In this document: positions 1 through 11,899 of the stretch, piece by piece
How positions within the stretch are numbered: position 1 is the stretch's first letter
Layout of the letters: the number at the start of each line of letters is the position of its first letter
Source of the DNA: Dryomyza anilis
Lineage: Eukaryota > Arthropoda > Insecta > Diptera > Dryomyzidae
DNA: 64,000 bases
Reading direction: 5' to 3'
NCBI GenBank assembly: GCA_951804985.1
Contig: OX638135.1
Span: 66,669,931 to 66,733,930, forward strand
Notes under the pieces: generated by a model
Seen by the model: the letters and a program-made list of their open reading frames with translations, nothing else
Told to the model about the DNA's origin: nothing
Database searches by the model: none
Program-made: the position numbers and the translations under genes

Positions 1-510
1 TGCTTTTGGTTCTTTCTTCAATGAACATAATTCTTATTGTGTTCATTGGAAAAGGAAAACTTTATCGACTTGCAATGTAGAATCTGCAGAGAAAGATCGC
101 TGATGAAGGGGCTTGGCTGCCTCTGAAACAGATGTACGATCTGCCACTCAATGCATTTTGCCAATTGTTTGTTGTTTTATTTGTTAGTACAAAACACCCA
201 ATTTGTACTGACTGGACCTTGACCACGTTAAGACAATATCTTAAAAATATATATTATTTTTTGCATTTGAATAGCTATGATGTCGTAAATTTTTTTCAAA
301 CCATTCGAATGTTATTCAGATAAAAAATTTATGTTCGTGGCTCTTAAATTATTATTATTAAATGTGATAAATATTTAATGGAAATGAAACAATCAATTTT
401 GTCCACCTAGCATACTCTAGACGAATCACTGTGAGTCGGTGCGTGAGGAAAATTTAAATAATATTAAATTTATTTGTTATTTCCATTTTATTTGTTACAA
501 ATTTCATAAG
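1..510. other. AT-rich stretch without recognised feature
   Basis: Only short chance open frames are present. I see no conserved motif, splice-site pattern or repeat shared with the rest of the window. It may be degenerate transposon or intergenic DNA. Confidence 0.6.
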
Positions 511-745
511 GAAAGTCTCAATATCTCTTGCTAATTTCTTAATTTCAATTCAATTTTGAATTTTTTCAATTTCAAATTTACAAGTCTCGATTCTATTTTG
601 AATTTTCTCAAATTTGAATGGATAAATCTCAATTTCATTTGGAATTTTTACAATATTAACTGTAAAATCACAATTTAAGTTGGAATAATATCAATTTAAA
701 ATGAAATATCTCGATTTTATTCTGATTTTCTCAATTCGAAACATA
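511..745. repeat. Degenerate tandem repeat, about 41 bp period
   Basis: A pattern of the form TCTCAATTT, then TTGAATTTTT, then TCAATTT recurs at about 583, 627, 668 and 708, with an earlier, more diverged start near 512. Spacing is 40-44 bp. The copies are strongly diverged, which suggests an old array. No coding potential is seen. Confidence 0.55.
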
Positions 746-924
746 ATTCTAAACACAATAATATGTGACGAAATATATTTCCATACCAAATATTTAATAC
801 ATTTCCCGATTTCATTTTTCTTGAAGTCAAAAATTTCAGTTCAGTCTCAGAAACATTCGTTATAGGCGGGTGTGTAAAACATTTTTTTTTAAAAGTTTGG
901 AACCACTGCTTTATATAATCAACT

Positions 925-1835
925 GAAGAGCGGACTCAACATATGAGCGATAGACCAACGCTCAAATGTTGAGCGCGCTCATGAGTGGACTCTACAGCAT
1001 GAGCTGACGTCAGATGAGCGTGCTCAACTAAGCAATAGACAAAATTTGAGCGCCGCTCAACTATTGTCAAAATTAAAATTTTTGATGACAAATATTTTCA
1101 CATCGACTACTTCACGCATTTCGAAGTTTACCAAGATGAGTTTTTAAATGAAAATGTTTCAACGGAAAGAGATACGCATCCAAGCGCATCAGTAGACATT
1201 TTTTTTGGACAAGTTGGATCCGTTGGGATTTGGCCAGAACCTAATTGCGTCATTGGACATTTTTTTGGATAAATTAGTTCCTTTAGGATTTAGTCAGAAC
1301 CTAAATACGTCATAAAACATTTTTTTGGAGAAATTGGTTCCTTTAGGATTTGGCCAGAACCTAACTGTGTCATTGGACATTTTTTTTTGACAAATTGGTT
1401 CCTTCGAGATTTGGTCAGACCCTAACTGCGTCATTGAACATTTTTTTGGACAAATTGGTTCCTTTGGGATTTGACCAGAACCTAACTGCGTCATTGAAAA
1501 TTTTGTTGGACAAATTGGATCCTTTGGGATTTGGGAAAAGACCGACAAAATTTCGGTAGCAGACACCCTGTAATATCAAATGGTACCATTGAGTCCGCTC
1601 AACATTTGAGCATTAGATCATCGCTCATGCTCATTTGAGCGTACTTCAGCGATGAGTTGAGCCAAGAGCTTGAGTCCGCACATTTTCAACCTTGGTTTGA
1701 ACCTTTTTTCCGTTTCTCCGTCTAAATGGTTGATTCGATTTCTTGAAATTTTTACCACAGATACGGTAGGGTCTGTGGTAAATTCCATTCCTTGGGGGCA
1801 TAACTGACCAATTTTCATACCTCAGTAACCTCAAA
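925..1835. mobile_element. TGAGC-box element with 60-bp core repeats
   Basis: Clusters of TGAGC/GCTCA boxes lie on both sides (about 925-1055 and 1590-1680) of a core tandem array. The right side continues with a CCGTTT-8 nt-AAACGG-like stem and an ACGGTAGGGTCTG motif. The same order (60-bp repeats, a CGGTAGCAG-CACCCTGTAA link, GGTACCAT, TGAGC boxes, CCGTTT stem) recurs at 27.5-28.2, 32.4-32.8, 35.7-36.2 and 39.35-39.95 kb. It is therefore a dispersed family. No transposase is visible, so its class is unknown; clustered subterminal boxes suggest a non-autonomous DNA transposon. Confidence 0.6.
1195..1535. repeat. 60-bp tandem repeat, about 5.5 copies
   Basis: The phrases TTTTTTGGACAAATTGG, CCTTTGGGATTTGG and CAGAACCTAACTGCGTCATT recur exactly every 60 bp through six successive copies. 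Because 60 is a multiple of 3, the minus strand shows a 20-residue periodic open frame, which is an artefact of the repeat and not a gene. Shorter arrays of the same repeat occur at 20.93-21.04, 27.53-27.76, 32.39-32.56, 35.71-35.88 and 39.35-39.52 kb. Confidence 0.9.
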
Positions 1836-2274
1836 TCCCATTACAACCAAATTGAACACAATGACTCTTTGTGGAAGACTGCTAAAAATATGCTAAAAAC
1901 AAGTTTGGAAAGTTAGATGACATGGGAAATTTTAAAGTAGGTGTTATTATGATAGTTAGGACTATCAAAATTGTACTCGGTCTAAGCACTATAAATACCC
2001 TACACATATGTGTGGTTACCATTCAAAGTGGTATATAGGTCACCAGGGTATAAGAATCCTGAAAATAACTACAAACTAACCATCGCGATGAATTTCCATT
2101 CATTTTATACGCATATTTACAAATGCGTAGGTGTACCGAATTTCGATTTTTATTTTTGAGAACCACAAGTAGTGGGAACCACATTATTTTCATGTATTTG
2201 AGCATGTCAATATATATTTGACCTAAAAAGTGTACCTAAGCACGTATACAGTAACATATGTAAATTTTATATTA

Positions 2275-3430
2275 CACGGTAAAAAATGTTGGAATATTTT
2301 TTTAACCCTTCTTTGGATTACAGCTGATTTCTATACTTTAATGTCTAATTTTTAAACTTATCAATAGTTTACACCCATTTTTAAACTTTCTCAGGTTGAA
2401 ATTTAATATATTTCTTGTTAAACATGGAAATGTAGTTATTTTAGTTTATAAAATAATCCAAATGGTTTAAAAATTTAAACTGAATCCGATTGTATTAAAA
2501 TTTAAACTCAAATAGTTTATTTGTCTGTTTATTTAATAATTTTAAACCATAAAGGTTTAAAATTTAAACTCAATAGTTTATTTTTCTGTTTATTTAATAT
2601 GTTTAAACCATAAAGGTTTAAAATATAAACTCAAATAGTTTTATCTCAGTTTATTTAATAATTTTAAACCATAAAAGGTTAAATTGTAAACCATACTTAC
2701 TAAATTTAGTTCAGAATTGCAGGTTCGAATCTCGCCCAGGGCAATTTTTTTTTTATTTTTTATTCTTTCTGATTGTTTTTTTTTTTTGTAATTATTATTT
2801 ACAAATTATGAAAAAAATTATTCAAAGATAAAAAAAAAAATAAAGCAAACAACTTTTATCACATTAAAGATACTTCTAGCTATTGAAATAACAAAACAAA
2901 ACAAAAAAATTAAAAAAAAGGGAAGAAAAAAGAAAAAAAAATAGGATCACGGCCAAGATTCGAACCTGTGATAATGGAATAAATTCGTTGTCGACATGTT
3001 AAATAGCTCTAATAGTAAATGACAGTAATGCTAGTTGGCGGTATGTAAGAAGATCTGTATCGGACAAGGTGTGCGCTGATGAAATGAAATTAATTTCGAA
3101 AGAGACGATAATTAAAGAGTGTACAAAGAGTTATTAATTATAAAAATAAAAAAAATAATGAAAATAATAAAAATATATTATTTATAAAATAAAATAGATA
3201 TTTTTTAAACTTTTTTTACAAAAACAAATCCGTATTTTCAACCTTTTTCAGCATTAATTTTAATCACATAGGATTACATCCAAATTAATACAACATGTAT
3301 TACAATGTAATGCAGAGAGGTATTACACATTTTTTTTTAATCTTTTAGGATTATTACAATTTAATCTTTTTTTGGTCGAGACATATATACAATTCAAAAA
3401 AGTTAAAAAAAAAACATATTTTTAACCGTG
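2275..3430. mobile_element. 1156-bp MITE with CACGGT ends, TA target
   Basis: The left end CACGGTAAAAAATG and the right end (read inward CACGGTTAAAAATATG) form an inverted repeat flanked by TA on both sides, as in Tc1/mariner-type insertions. It splits a DINE-1-like copy, and both halves of the host element remain recognisable. Inside are three tandem copies of a roughly 61-bp TTTAAAC-rich repeat (2483-2700). Two tRNA-like T-arm motifs (GGTTCGAATC) face each other at about 2722 and 2956. No transposase frame is visible. Confidence 0.75.
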
Positions 3431-3493
3431 TAGGTATTTGAATATAAATAGTCAGATCACAGGTCAGAATGGACCGATTTGCAAAAATACAGC

Positions 3494-3632
<139 letters not shown>

Positions 3633-3838
3633 AACGGCGTACTAAACTGAATATACCCTTTAAGTGTAGGGTATAATCAGTTCAATCTTTTTTGCAACTC
3701 TATAACCCTACCCAGAAAAATCCTCAAATCCCATTAAAATTGGTCAATAGGATTTTTTTTTTTTTTTTTTACAAGTTGACCAACGCTCAGGGGATGCCCC
3801 CTATTCATGCAATGCACAGTGTTGATCGTATGAAAGGA

Positions 3839-4321
3839 TTATAGGTAAGAGGAGGGAGGAAAGATAGAGTAGTGTCGGTAAATGTTTGTTTTGAACTTGC
3901 CAATATCAAAAATGTCGGGAAAAACAGACGCAGGGAGATTGTTCCACAAACGTATCGTGCGACTGAAGAAAGAATTCTCACGGTAATGCGTGGGTCTATT
4001 GAGAGCCGAGTGAACTACGAAGGGGTGGGCTTGGTTCGATGTCCGAGTAGAACGAGAGGACACACGACCTGGTGGAATCAGGCCATGTATTTCCCTCGAA
4101 CACTTACCATTGTAATACCTATAAAACAGGCTTACACACCTTACGGTCCTTCGGTGCTCAAGAGAACCAATAGAGGATGAAATATTTTCATCCCCTATTA
4201 AATATATTGCACGTTGTTGGATTCGATCCAGGAACTCCAAAGAAGATTTTGAAGCCCCTGCCCATATGTGCGAATTGTATTCCATCTTAGGCCGAATATA
4301 GGTGGTGTAGACAGTGCGCAA
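3839..4321 (-). pseudogene. LINE ORF2: C-terminal part after RT deletion
   Basis: A 160-codon frame beginning with YTTYIRPKMEYNSHIWAG, the segment just after the RT thumb. It continues through RTIRLWNNLPASVF to a basic FKTNIYRHYS end. It lies directly beside the RT N-terminal piece at 4323, so the catalytic palm with the [FY]xDD box has been lost by an internal deletion. The poly(A) end follows at about 3770. Confidence 0.8.
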
Positions 4322-4322
4322 G

Positions 4323-6073
4323 TCAGCAGAAGTTCACCCCGAAAAGGTGAACACAATTATTCCACTTTTCGGAGAGGACCGCCATCAAGTCACCTGTGGA
4401 TCTGGTCCTACGGAAACCGTATTGTCGGTCACTGAGCAATTCGTTGTGCTCAAGATAGTTCACAAAGTGGAAGTTAATTACGCTCTCCATTACCTTGGAG
4501 AGTGCAGAGCATATTGCAATGGGTCGGTAATTGGCAGGGTTCGTGGCCACGCCCTTTTTCGGAACTGGCTGGACATTGGCAACCTTCCAACAAGATGGAA
4601 AAACTCCTGTCGTGGAGGATATGTTGAAAAGGTTACGCAACGGACAAGCCAGCGTTGACGCGCACTTCTCAACACATGGGCAGATATGCCATCTGGCCCA
4701 GAGGCTTTGTTAATGTTGAGGTTTGCTAAAACCATTTTAACTGCCCGAGTTCGAAAATGTATCTCCGGCATTGCAGAAGAAACAAAATCGACGACCGGCA
4801 GTGGTTGATTACTATCAGGGAGCGTTGAATTATTTGCAAATAATTCTGCCAAGAGATTAGCTTTATCAACCGGGTCAGTGAAGGTCTGGCCATTCATACT
4901 AAGAGTTGGAGTAGGCGATGTCGTCTGATTTTTCACCCTTTTTACAAATGACCAGAAATTTTTACTACCCCTGTGATAGAGTAGGACCTTTTTGCGCGCG
5001 TTTTGTTCGTGAAGAAACTTTTCGCGCGAGATCACGGCATTACAGCGATTCCTAGCCTGTATACGAAGTCTTTCAGTATCAGCATTCTTGTTAGAACGCC
5101 AAGTCTGAAAGGCTTCCTCTTTCGACCAGACTGCAATCCTGCAAGTCTCATTAAACCAAGAGTGGTCCTTAGGTTTAATGCTAATTTTTTTAGAAGGTAT
5201 GAAGGACCGCATACCTAATAAAATAATATTTTGTACCATTAAAGCCGCAGCATTTATGTATCTGTCAGCGAAACACAATTTCCAATTAAAGTTGCGAAAA
5301 AAATCATTTAACCCAACCCAATTTGCTTTTTCGTAAAGCCATACAGTCCTCTTCGGGGCTCTAGAATACGAAAACTCAGCGGAAACAGTACAGTGGTCGG
5401 AATTACCAAGAGGTGCAAGGACTTTTACATCATATTTTTCATGACGTGAAGTCAAAAAAAGGTCTAGGACTTTTGGGCTTTGACCGCCGACGCGTGGAAT
5501 ATACGTCGGCTCCTTCACCATTTGAGTGAGTTGGTTGCACTCGGCAAAAAGCTCAACATAACAACCCTCCTGTGTTGATAGACCCGAGTGGCTCAACCAA
5601 GTGGCGTTGTGCACATTAAAATCGCCGGCAACAACAATTTCACTGCCTGGAAATTGCTCCAATATATTTAAGATCGAATCAGAAAAGGCATCCAGCTTAT
5701 TACTGGTGGAAACACTATCTAAATTCGGACTCCTATAAAGAAAGCACAAGTGCATGATGTGTGTTTGGATTTTGAATTTAACCCAAATAGTATTAAATTC
5801 GCTATCCGACACACTATGTTGTTGCTGCAGTTGATACGCAACGTCACTCCGAATAAAAAGAGCAAGACCCCAATGGGCAGAGTATAATGGCAATAAGTGA
5901 TAACCAGGTATATGAAAATCCAGTGGATCTGCACCCTCATTAACCTGGGTCTCACCTAGTGCCATTATTTGTGGCCTATGGATGGACACATACGCATATA
6001 CCGAGAAAAAATTCGCCCTCAGCCCACGAATGTTGCAAAAATCTATACGAAAGTTTTGCGACATTTGTGCCAC
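4323..6073 (-). pseudogene. LINE ORF2: endonuclease and RT N-terminal part
   Basis: The 527-codon frame starting at 6073 holds an AP-like endonuclease. Visible active-site positions are Asn14 (NIRG), Glu41 (GETQ), Asp151/Asn153 (GDFNVHN), Asp204 (LDLF) and Asp226-His227 (NSDH), so the nicking domain looks complete. The RT begins at residues 456-463 (KASGPDGI). The reading then shifts: the true protein continues in another frame at 4640-4323 with PANYRPIAICSALSK and LLSDRQYGFRRTRST. That frame ends just before the palm. The family product nicks target DNA and primes reverse transcription on the nick. Confidence 0.85.
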
Positions 6074-6767
6074 TGTGCAAATTCAAAACATACAAACATA
6101 CTAGCAGCGTGCGGCAGATGAAACAAACAGTTGAGAGCGCAAGCTAAGCCGTGGTGAGTGTTATGCCTTCACCACGGCACAGATTACGCACTCAGTGCAG
6201 TCTCAGTTGCGCACGCTAGTAGCTTGGAGTAGGAAAGGGGAGGGACAGAATACGAAAAAACAAGTATATGCAGTTGCGGCAAAGAGTATAAAGAAGCCCC
6301 TTGCGTTGACAATTGCAAAATGAAGCGGCAGTGCGTGGGTGAAACTGTTTTTTTTTTTTTATTTATTTTTGTTCTATTTTTTTGTGTTGCGAGAGTGAGT
6401 TATTATTTTTCTGTTTTTATTGTTTTTTAATATTGGGCGATGCGCTTAATTTATTTTAATTTTAATTTGAAATGTGTTTTTTTTGCTGTCTTATTATTGT
6501 TATTATTGACGGCACTAGACGACACTAAGCACGATTTATGTTTAACAAAACTAAGACGACGGACGAAACGACGGAAAATTATAAATATATGAGGTCGGCG
6601 CGACACGTCCGTCCCCCATTATTGCTCAGACGCTCAGACGCTACTGATGATACTGATGTCATGGTATTTTCTAGTATTTAATGATAATTTCCGATTTAAA
6701 AATAATTTATCCTATTGGCTAATTTTAATAGTAAAAAACTATTATTTATATAATATTTTTTTCTGGG

Positions 6768-7818
6768 TGCTCGGAACCGATTTGGAATAAATATCAATAT
6801 ATCTTAATGGTTAATTAGTTATAAATTTTACCACCAGAGAAAGCAGATGAAATTTTGTACTATGATTCTTTAAAGTAGCCGGTTAACATACACTAAAAAT
6901 TAATTCCTAATTACATCAGCAGAGTACCATAACTTTTACAAATCTGTAATTTAAAATAAAATCTTTATGTCAAATACCAACTCTTGGTCCGTCTGTCTGT
7001 TAGTCTGTCCGTTCGTATGTTTGTTTGTTCCAGCATCACGACTACACCGCTGAACCGAATCGACTGAAATTTTACACTTGGATTCTTGGAGAATGACATA
7101 CACGCTGCAAAGACTCAAATGGCTTTCCTAAACATAATTTTGCAGGTATTTACATCTATGTTTGAAATTTTATGTGAACATAAGATATAATTGTCTGATA
7201 CATTATTTGTAAACAGGGTTGTATTAAGACTTGAACAGTGTTGTAATGAGCTCTGATTTACGGAAACATTTCGGTGTTGCCCCTTAAAATGGTGTATGTT
7301 CTAATAGAAACATAATAATTACTACATCCAAACAAAAAAAAATATTTGAACCAAAACATAAATACGTTCAAAATAAAACGTGATTTGGAACGACCTGAAT
7401 ATAAATATGTTTTCAGAGAAACACATAGGTTTTTTCAGTTCAAAAAGTAGTATGTTTGCATAAAAACATATCTATGTAAATATTTTTGGAAAGAAATCCT
7501 GAAAATAAAATTAAAATACAATATTTTTTTTTTTTATTAATTTTTATTAAAAATCATTTAACATGCATTGTGGGAATTTCTAATATTTGAATTTATATAC
7601 AAATTTTTAATGCATAAAAAAATTGGTTTAAAACTGCAAGTACATGTCTTAGTACAATACATAGCGCGAAGGCTGTTGTAAAACAACATGCCGAATTCTG
7701 TTTGTAAATAGAAGCACTTATTTTTTAGTTTTGTTTTTTTTGTTGATGAAGAGTCTTCTTCACAATATTTTTAGAAACAAATTCAGGAACAATTAAATTA
7801 TATACTGCACTATTAAAT
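6768..7818. other. AT-rich spacer with a faint GTCTGTCTGT remnant
   Basis: At 6985-7030 there is a short CCGTCTGTCTG and GTTTGTTTGTT run. It is followed by ACCGCTGAACCGAATCGACTG, a wording typical of decayed DINE/Helitron-like elements. The rest is AT-rich with no supported feature. Confidence 0.4.
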
Positions 7819-8098
7819 ATATAATAATTATAATAGTTTGGAACTACAGTCCTATAACAACTTAGGCCGAGCTCTCTCACCATTTTGAGCTGTGTGTGTT
7901 ATATTTATACTCAGATTGGTGGGACCTACAATTTATTGCCGAATCCGAACGGCGTAGGCTCGTAGGTTTGCCATTTACTGCCGAGAGGTAAACGCGGTAT
8001 AGAAAAATGTATTTATAAAAAAATGTTGTTAGCCCCAGTCCAGGTTTGAACCGGGATTAGTCCAACGCACTAACCACTGAGCTACCGCGTCTACATTT
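7819..8098 (-). mobile_element. tRNA-derived SINE copy 1
   Basis: Read on the minus strand, the 5' head carries a pol III A box (GTAGCTCAGTGGTTAGTGCG) and a B box (GGTTCAAACCT) near 8040-8090. A body shared with two other copies follows, then a short ATAAT-rich tail. The direct repeat ACTATTAAAT flanks it (7809-7818 and 8099-8108), as expected for LINE-driven insertion. The region between the boxes is shorter than in the 48.6-kb copy. Confidence 0.88.
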
Positions 8099-8108
8099 AC
8101 TATTAAAT

Positions 8109-9040
8109 TATAAACTATTATATTATTTCTTACTCTTTGTACTTTTTGTAATACAATTTGTATTTTTTTTAAATTTACAAATGACAAAATTATAACCGAT
8201 AGAAACACGTTTTCTCAACGAACAACAAAAGACACTTAGGCAAAAAAAGGCGGTCACCGAGTGTCAACTTCGTATACAAAAATAATGTTTCAAGATTTTT
8301 TTTTTCTTTACATCTATTTTATTTTTGTTTATTTTTAAACATATATTTAAAAGGACCAATACATACTTCAAACGACGACAAAAGAGATATAGGTAAAAAA
8401 TGCTGCGCAACGTTGCCAACTTCGTCTGTCGATAACTAACCGAATGAAGAAGAGCGTTGCGAACATACGTTATAATTAAATTTTACTATTATTTTCTGTT
8501 TGTTTTGAAAGATAGTTATAAGCAAGTAAACATGCAAGAAATAGTATTCTAATACAATTAAAATTTTATGTTTGTATTGTAACATATTTATGGTAAGTTT
8601 GACAGATTTTGCTGGGGAATAAATAAAATGTTTACACATAGTAATATGTTATTACAATCTGAACAAAAACATATTCAATTTCGATTATAATTACACTTCA
8701 TTCGTAATATATGTATGGTAATTTCGTATTATTTGTTAATTACATTCAAACTTATTCAAACCAATCTTTTCTATTCGTGTATATTCTCACTGAGCCTGAA
8801 ATCCGTAATTTAATGCATTTGCGGTATTTCATCAAATGCGCTTTAAAATTAACCAAAATCTCATACAAACTAAATTACTCAACTTGCGTAATTATTTTTA
8901 AATTACTCATAAAATTAATATTTGGAAAAAATCACATTATTAGAGGGCACTATGTTTTTGACAGTCAAAAATGTAAACAAACTATTTTCAGTTTTGGAAA
9001 AAATTTATCTCATTAGAAAGGTACTGAATTGCTTTTTCTA
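8109..9040. other. AT-rich spacer
   Basis: Two loosely similar segments (about 8216-8280 and 8370-8440) share a GACAAAAGA, GGCAAAAAA/GGTAAAAAA and CCAACTTCGT order. Several frames of 60-100 codons have no recognisable domain and look like chance. Nothing else is supported. Confidence 0.45.
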
Positions 9041-10208
9041 AGTGTTTGCTAGTTTTTAAAACATTTAATACAAACATACTAAGAAAGGATGGTCCGATAG
9101 TTATAAAACCGATTTTGGTGATCAGCACATACATTATTAATTTTTTTTTTACACTATCACAAAACTACATCAATAATGCACCAACACTAAAAATTTTAGA
9201 GTGGGACCTCAACGCTTACTAATTTAAAAGTTTTTCTTAAAAAAAATTCTGACGTTTGAAAATCGTCAATATAATAAAATTTCATCTAAAAAGTTTGTTT
9301 ACTGAAAATACCATGAAAACATTTTTTTAACGTAATAATATTTTTAAAACAAAAAAAAAAATATTTTGGTTGAAATATATTAAAAATATTTGAATACTAA
9401 TTTCGTCTATATTTGACATTTACATTATCTTGTTGTGTATTGGCAAGCAGTTCATATGCAATTTTAATATACTGACACCGTTCAAACGTCAGAAAAAAAA
9501 AGTTTAAAAATAGTAAGCGTTGAGGTCCCACTCTAAATTTTTCAGTGTTCGTGCACTATTGGTGTAGTTTTTTAAAAAATTAAAAAATGTACCGTCAACT
9601 GGGGTGACTTTGATCCGAAAACTGTATATGTTGATTTTGTTATGCTTTTAATTCGCTATATTGTAATGGAATTAATATTTTATTATTTTATAAAATATTG
9701 TAAGTATGTCCTCTTTAAGCATCCGCAATCAAAATTTCATGGTGTAATAACAGTAATTACAAAAAAAATAAAAATGGTTCAAAGTCACCTCGCGCGTGAG
9801 GTGACTTTGGCCCAAACAAGTTTATCACCAATTTTATCTATGTTTTTATGGAACTATAAGATGACTATGATACTATATTATCATAAATGTTTTACTGAAA
9901 ATCCAGATCACTTGAAAGCCATATATTTCGAATAAAAAGCATGGTAATAAGGATTAGTATGAAAAAGATATAAAGCATTTTGTATTTTTTTATTAGAACA
10001 AGTTTATTAAATGGAATTAGTCAAGTAAATTAGTCAGCTGATATGTAATATCAATTACAAAAAATAAATTCTGACTGTGGATCTATTTTTTAATATTTCT
10101 AGATAAATAATGGTCACTTCCAGTTTGTACCCGCCTTAGTCTTGCAATTAACTCAACTCCGTTGTTTTTCATTTATATTGTTATGTCAATATCTGACATT
10201 AAATAAAA

Positions 10209-10946
10209 ACCAGTTGGGAAGGTTAGATCACATGGGAAATTTTAAAGTAGGTGTAATTATGATAGTTAGGATTATCAAAATTATAGTCGGTCTAAGCCGA
10301 CTATAAATACCCTACACATATGTGTGGTTACCATTCAAAGTTATATATAGGTCACCAGGGTATATGAATCCTGAAAATAACTACAAACGTTCAATCGCTG
10401 AAGAATTTCCATCCATTTGATACCCATATTTACAAATGGGTAGGTGTACCGAATTTCGATTTTTTTTTTGTGAACCACAAGTCTTTTCACCGGAAAACAT
10501 TATTATCATGTATTTGAGCATGATATCAATATATATTTGACCAAAAAAGTTTACCTAAGCACGTATACATAAAAATTGATCTTTATATGTACATTTCATA
10601 TGAGGTATTTGAACATAAGTGGTCGGATCATAGGTCACAATGGACCGATCTCGCCAATTTTTTCGCACATAACATAGGTATATTAGTAATCTAAGTTATG
10701 AGTTTCATTTATCTAGCTCTTCAATTTTAAAAGTAGTAGGGATTTCAACAGACAGACAGACGGACGGACGGACGGACGGACAGACGGACAGACAGACAGA
10801 CGGACAGACGGACATCGCTAAATCGACTCAGGAGATCATGCTGATCAAGAATATATATACTTTTCCTTACCGGAGATGCTTCCTTCTGGGTGTTACAAAC
10901 GGCGTACCAAACTGAATATACCCTTTCACTCTTAGTGTAGGGTATA
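10209..10946 (-). mobile_element. DINE-1-like element, subfamily A, near full length
   Basis: A 738-bp copy. Read on the minus strand it starts TATACCCTACACTAAGAGTG and carries the ATATATATTCTTGATCAGCA block and a GTCC/GTCT microsatellite (about 10752-10815). The variable middle follows, then the hairpin TATAGTCGG-CTTAGA-CCGACTATA near the 3' end and the end AACTGGT. No terminal inverted repeat or target duplication is seen. That is the architecture known for DINE-1 elements moved by Helentrons. Confidence 0.88.
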
Positions 10947-11195
10947 AAAACTAACTAAAATTCAAACACGTTTATTTTAAAAACGGGAAAATATAGTATA
11001 TATTTGGAAAAGAATGGAACAAATAAACCCACAATTTCACATGAGTTATTTTAACATTAGGTATACACGTTCGAATTATTTGATGTGGGTTTTAACCGGG
11101 TCAAAGTTACCTCCATGTATAGTTTGGGGGACAACTCGGGACAAGTCACCCCAAAAACATTAATTTTAAGAACGATTAAATAAAATAAATAATTA

Positions 11196-11637
11196 ACCAG
11201 TTGGGAAGGTTAGATCACATGGGAAATTTTAAAGTAGGTGTAATTATGATAGTTAGGATTATCAAAATTATAGTCGGTCTAAGCCGACTATAAATACCCT
11301 ACACATATGTGTGGTTACTATTAAAAGTGGTATATAGGTCACCAGGGTATACGAATCCTGAAAATAACTACAAACATTCAATCGCATACAGCGTAGGTAT
11401 ATTAGTAATCTAAGTTATAAGTTTCATTTATCTAGCTCTTCAATTTTAAAAGTAGTAGGGATTTCAACAGACAGACAGACGGACAGACAGACGGACAGAC
11501 GGACATCGCTAAATCGACTCAGGAGGTCATGCTGATCAAGAATATATATACTTTTCCATACCGGAGATGCTTCCTTCTGGGTGTTACAAACGGCGTACCA
11601 AACTGAATAAACCCTTTCACTCTTAGTGTAGGGTATA
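11196..11637 (-). mobile_element. DINE-1-like element, subfamily A, internally deleted
   Basis: A 442-bp copy with both ends intact (AACTGGT end at 11196 and TATACCC end at 11637, minus strand). The middle is lost: the text jumps from CAATCGC directly to ATACAGCGTAGGTATATT. It lies 250 bp from the 738-bp copy in the same orientation. Confidence 0.85.
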
Positions 11638-11899
11638 AAAATAGTAATGGACTAAAATGACAATATACATTTGGTTTATTAGAAATAAAATATATTTTTT
11701 TCAAACATAAACAATATAACGTATTAATAGCATACGTATATTTTACATACTAAATTGATTTTGTTCGTAAATAAAATCAATGATTTTTAGCTACATTTAC
11801 AAAGATATTAATATATTGTAATATGAGAGTTAAAAGTTAAGGAAAGAGCATAACGCAGATAGAAAATGCTTCAAAGAAAATTATTGTAAAAGAAATGAA

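Larger units (their letters stand above)
3752..6658 (-). mobile_element. CR1-group non-LTR retrotransposon remnant
   Basis: A minus-strand LINE. An 18-base T run at 3753-3770 is its poly(A) tail read on the other strand and marks the 3' end. The ORF2 pieces follow to 6073, and a 5' region of about 580 bp reaches the host MITE near 6658. The protein order (AP-type endonuclease, RT, C-terminal domain with an RLWNNLP motif) fits the CR1/L2/Daphne group of LINEs. That clade call is from memory of motifs. The element cannot encode a working RT because the palm is deleted. Confidence 0.8.
3711..6767. mobile_element. CCCAGAAAAA-ended MITE, host of a LINE insertion
   Basis: The left end (CCCAGAAAAATCC, then CCCATTAAAATTGGTCAATAG) and the right end (CATGGTATTTTCTAG to TTTTTTTCTGGGT, from about 6660) match the two halves of an uninterrupted copy at 40570-40786. 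The roughly 2.9-kb LINE lies between the halves. Terminal inverted repeats are about 10-12 bp. No coding sequence belongs to the MITE itself. Confidence 0.75.

Noticed and set aside
1294..1566. Minus-strand frame with 20-residue periodicity, recurring at 27.6, 32.4, 35.8 and 39.4 kb
   Set aside because: It is explained by the 60-bp tandem repeat. The recurring copies reflect duplicated DNA and not protein conservation.
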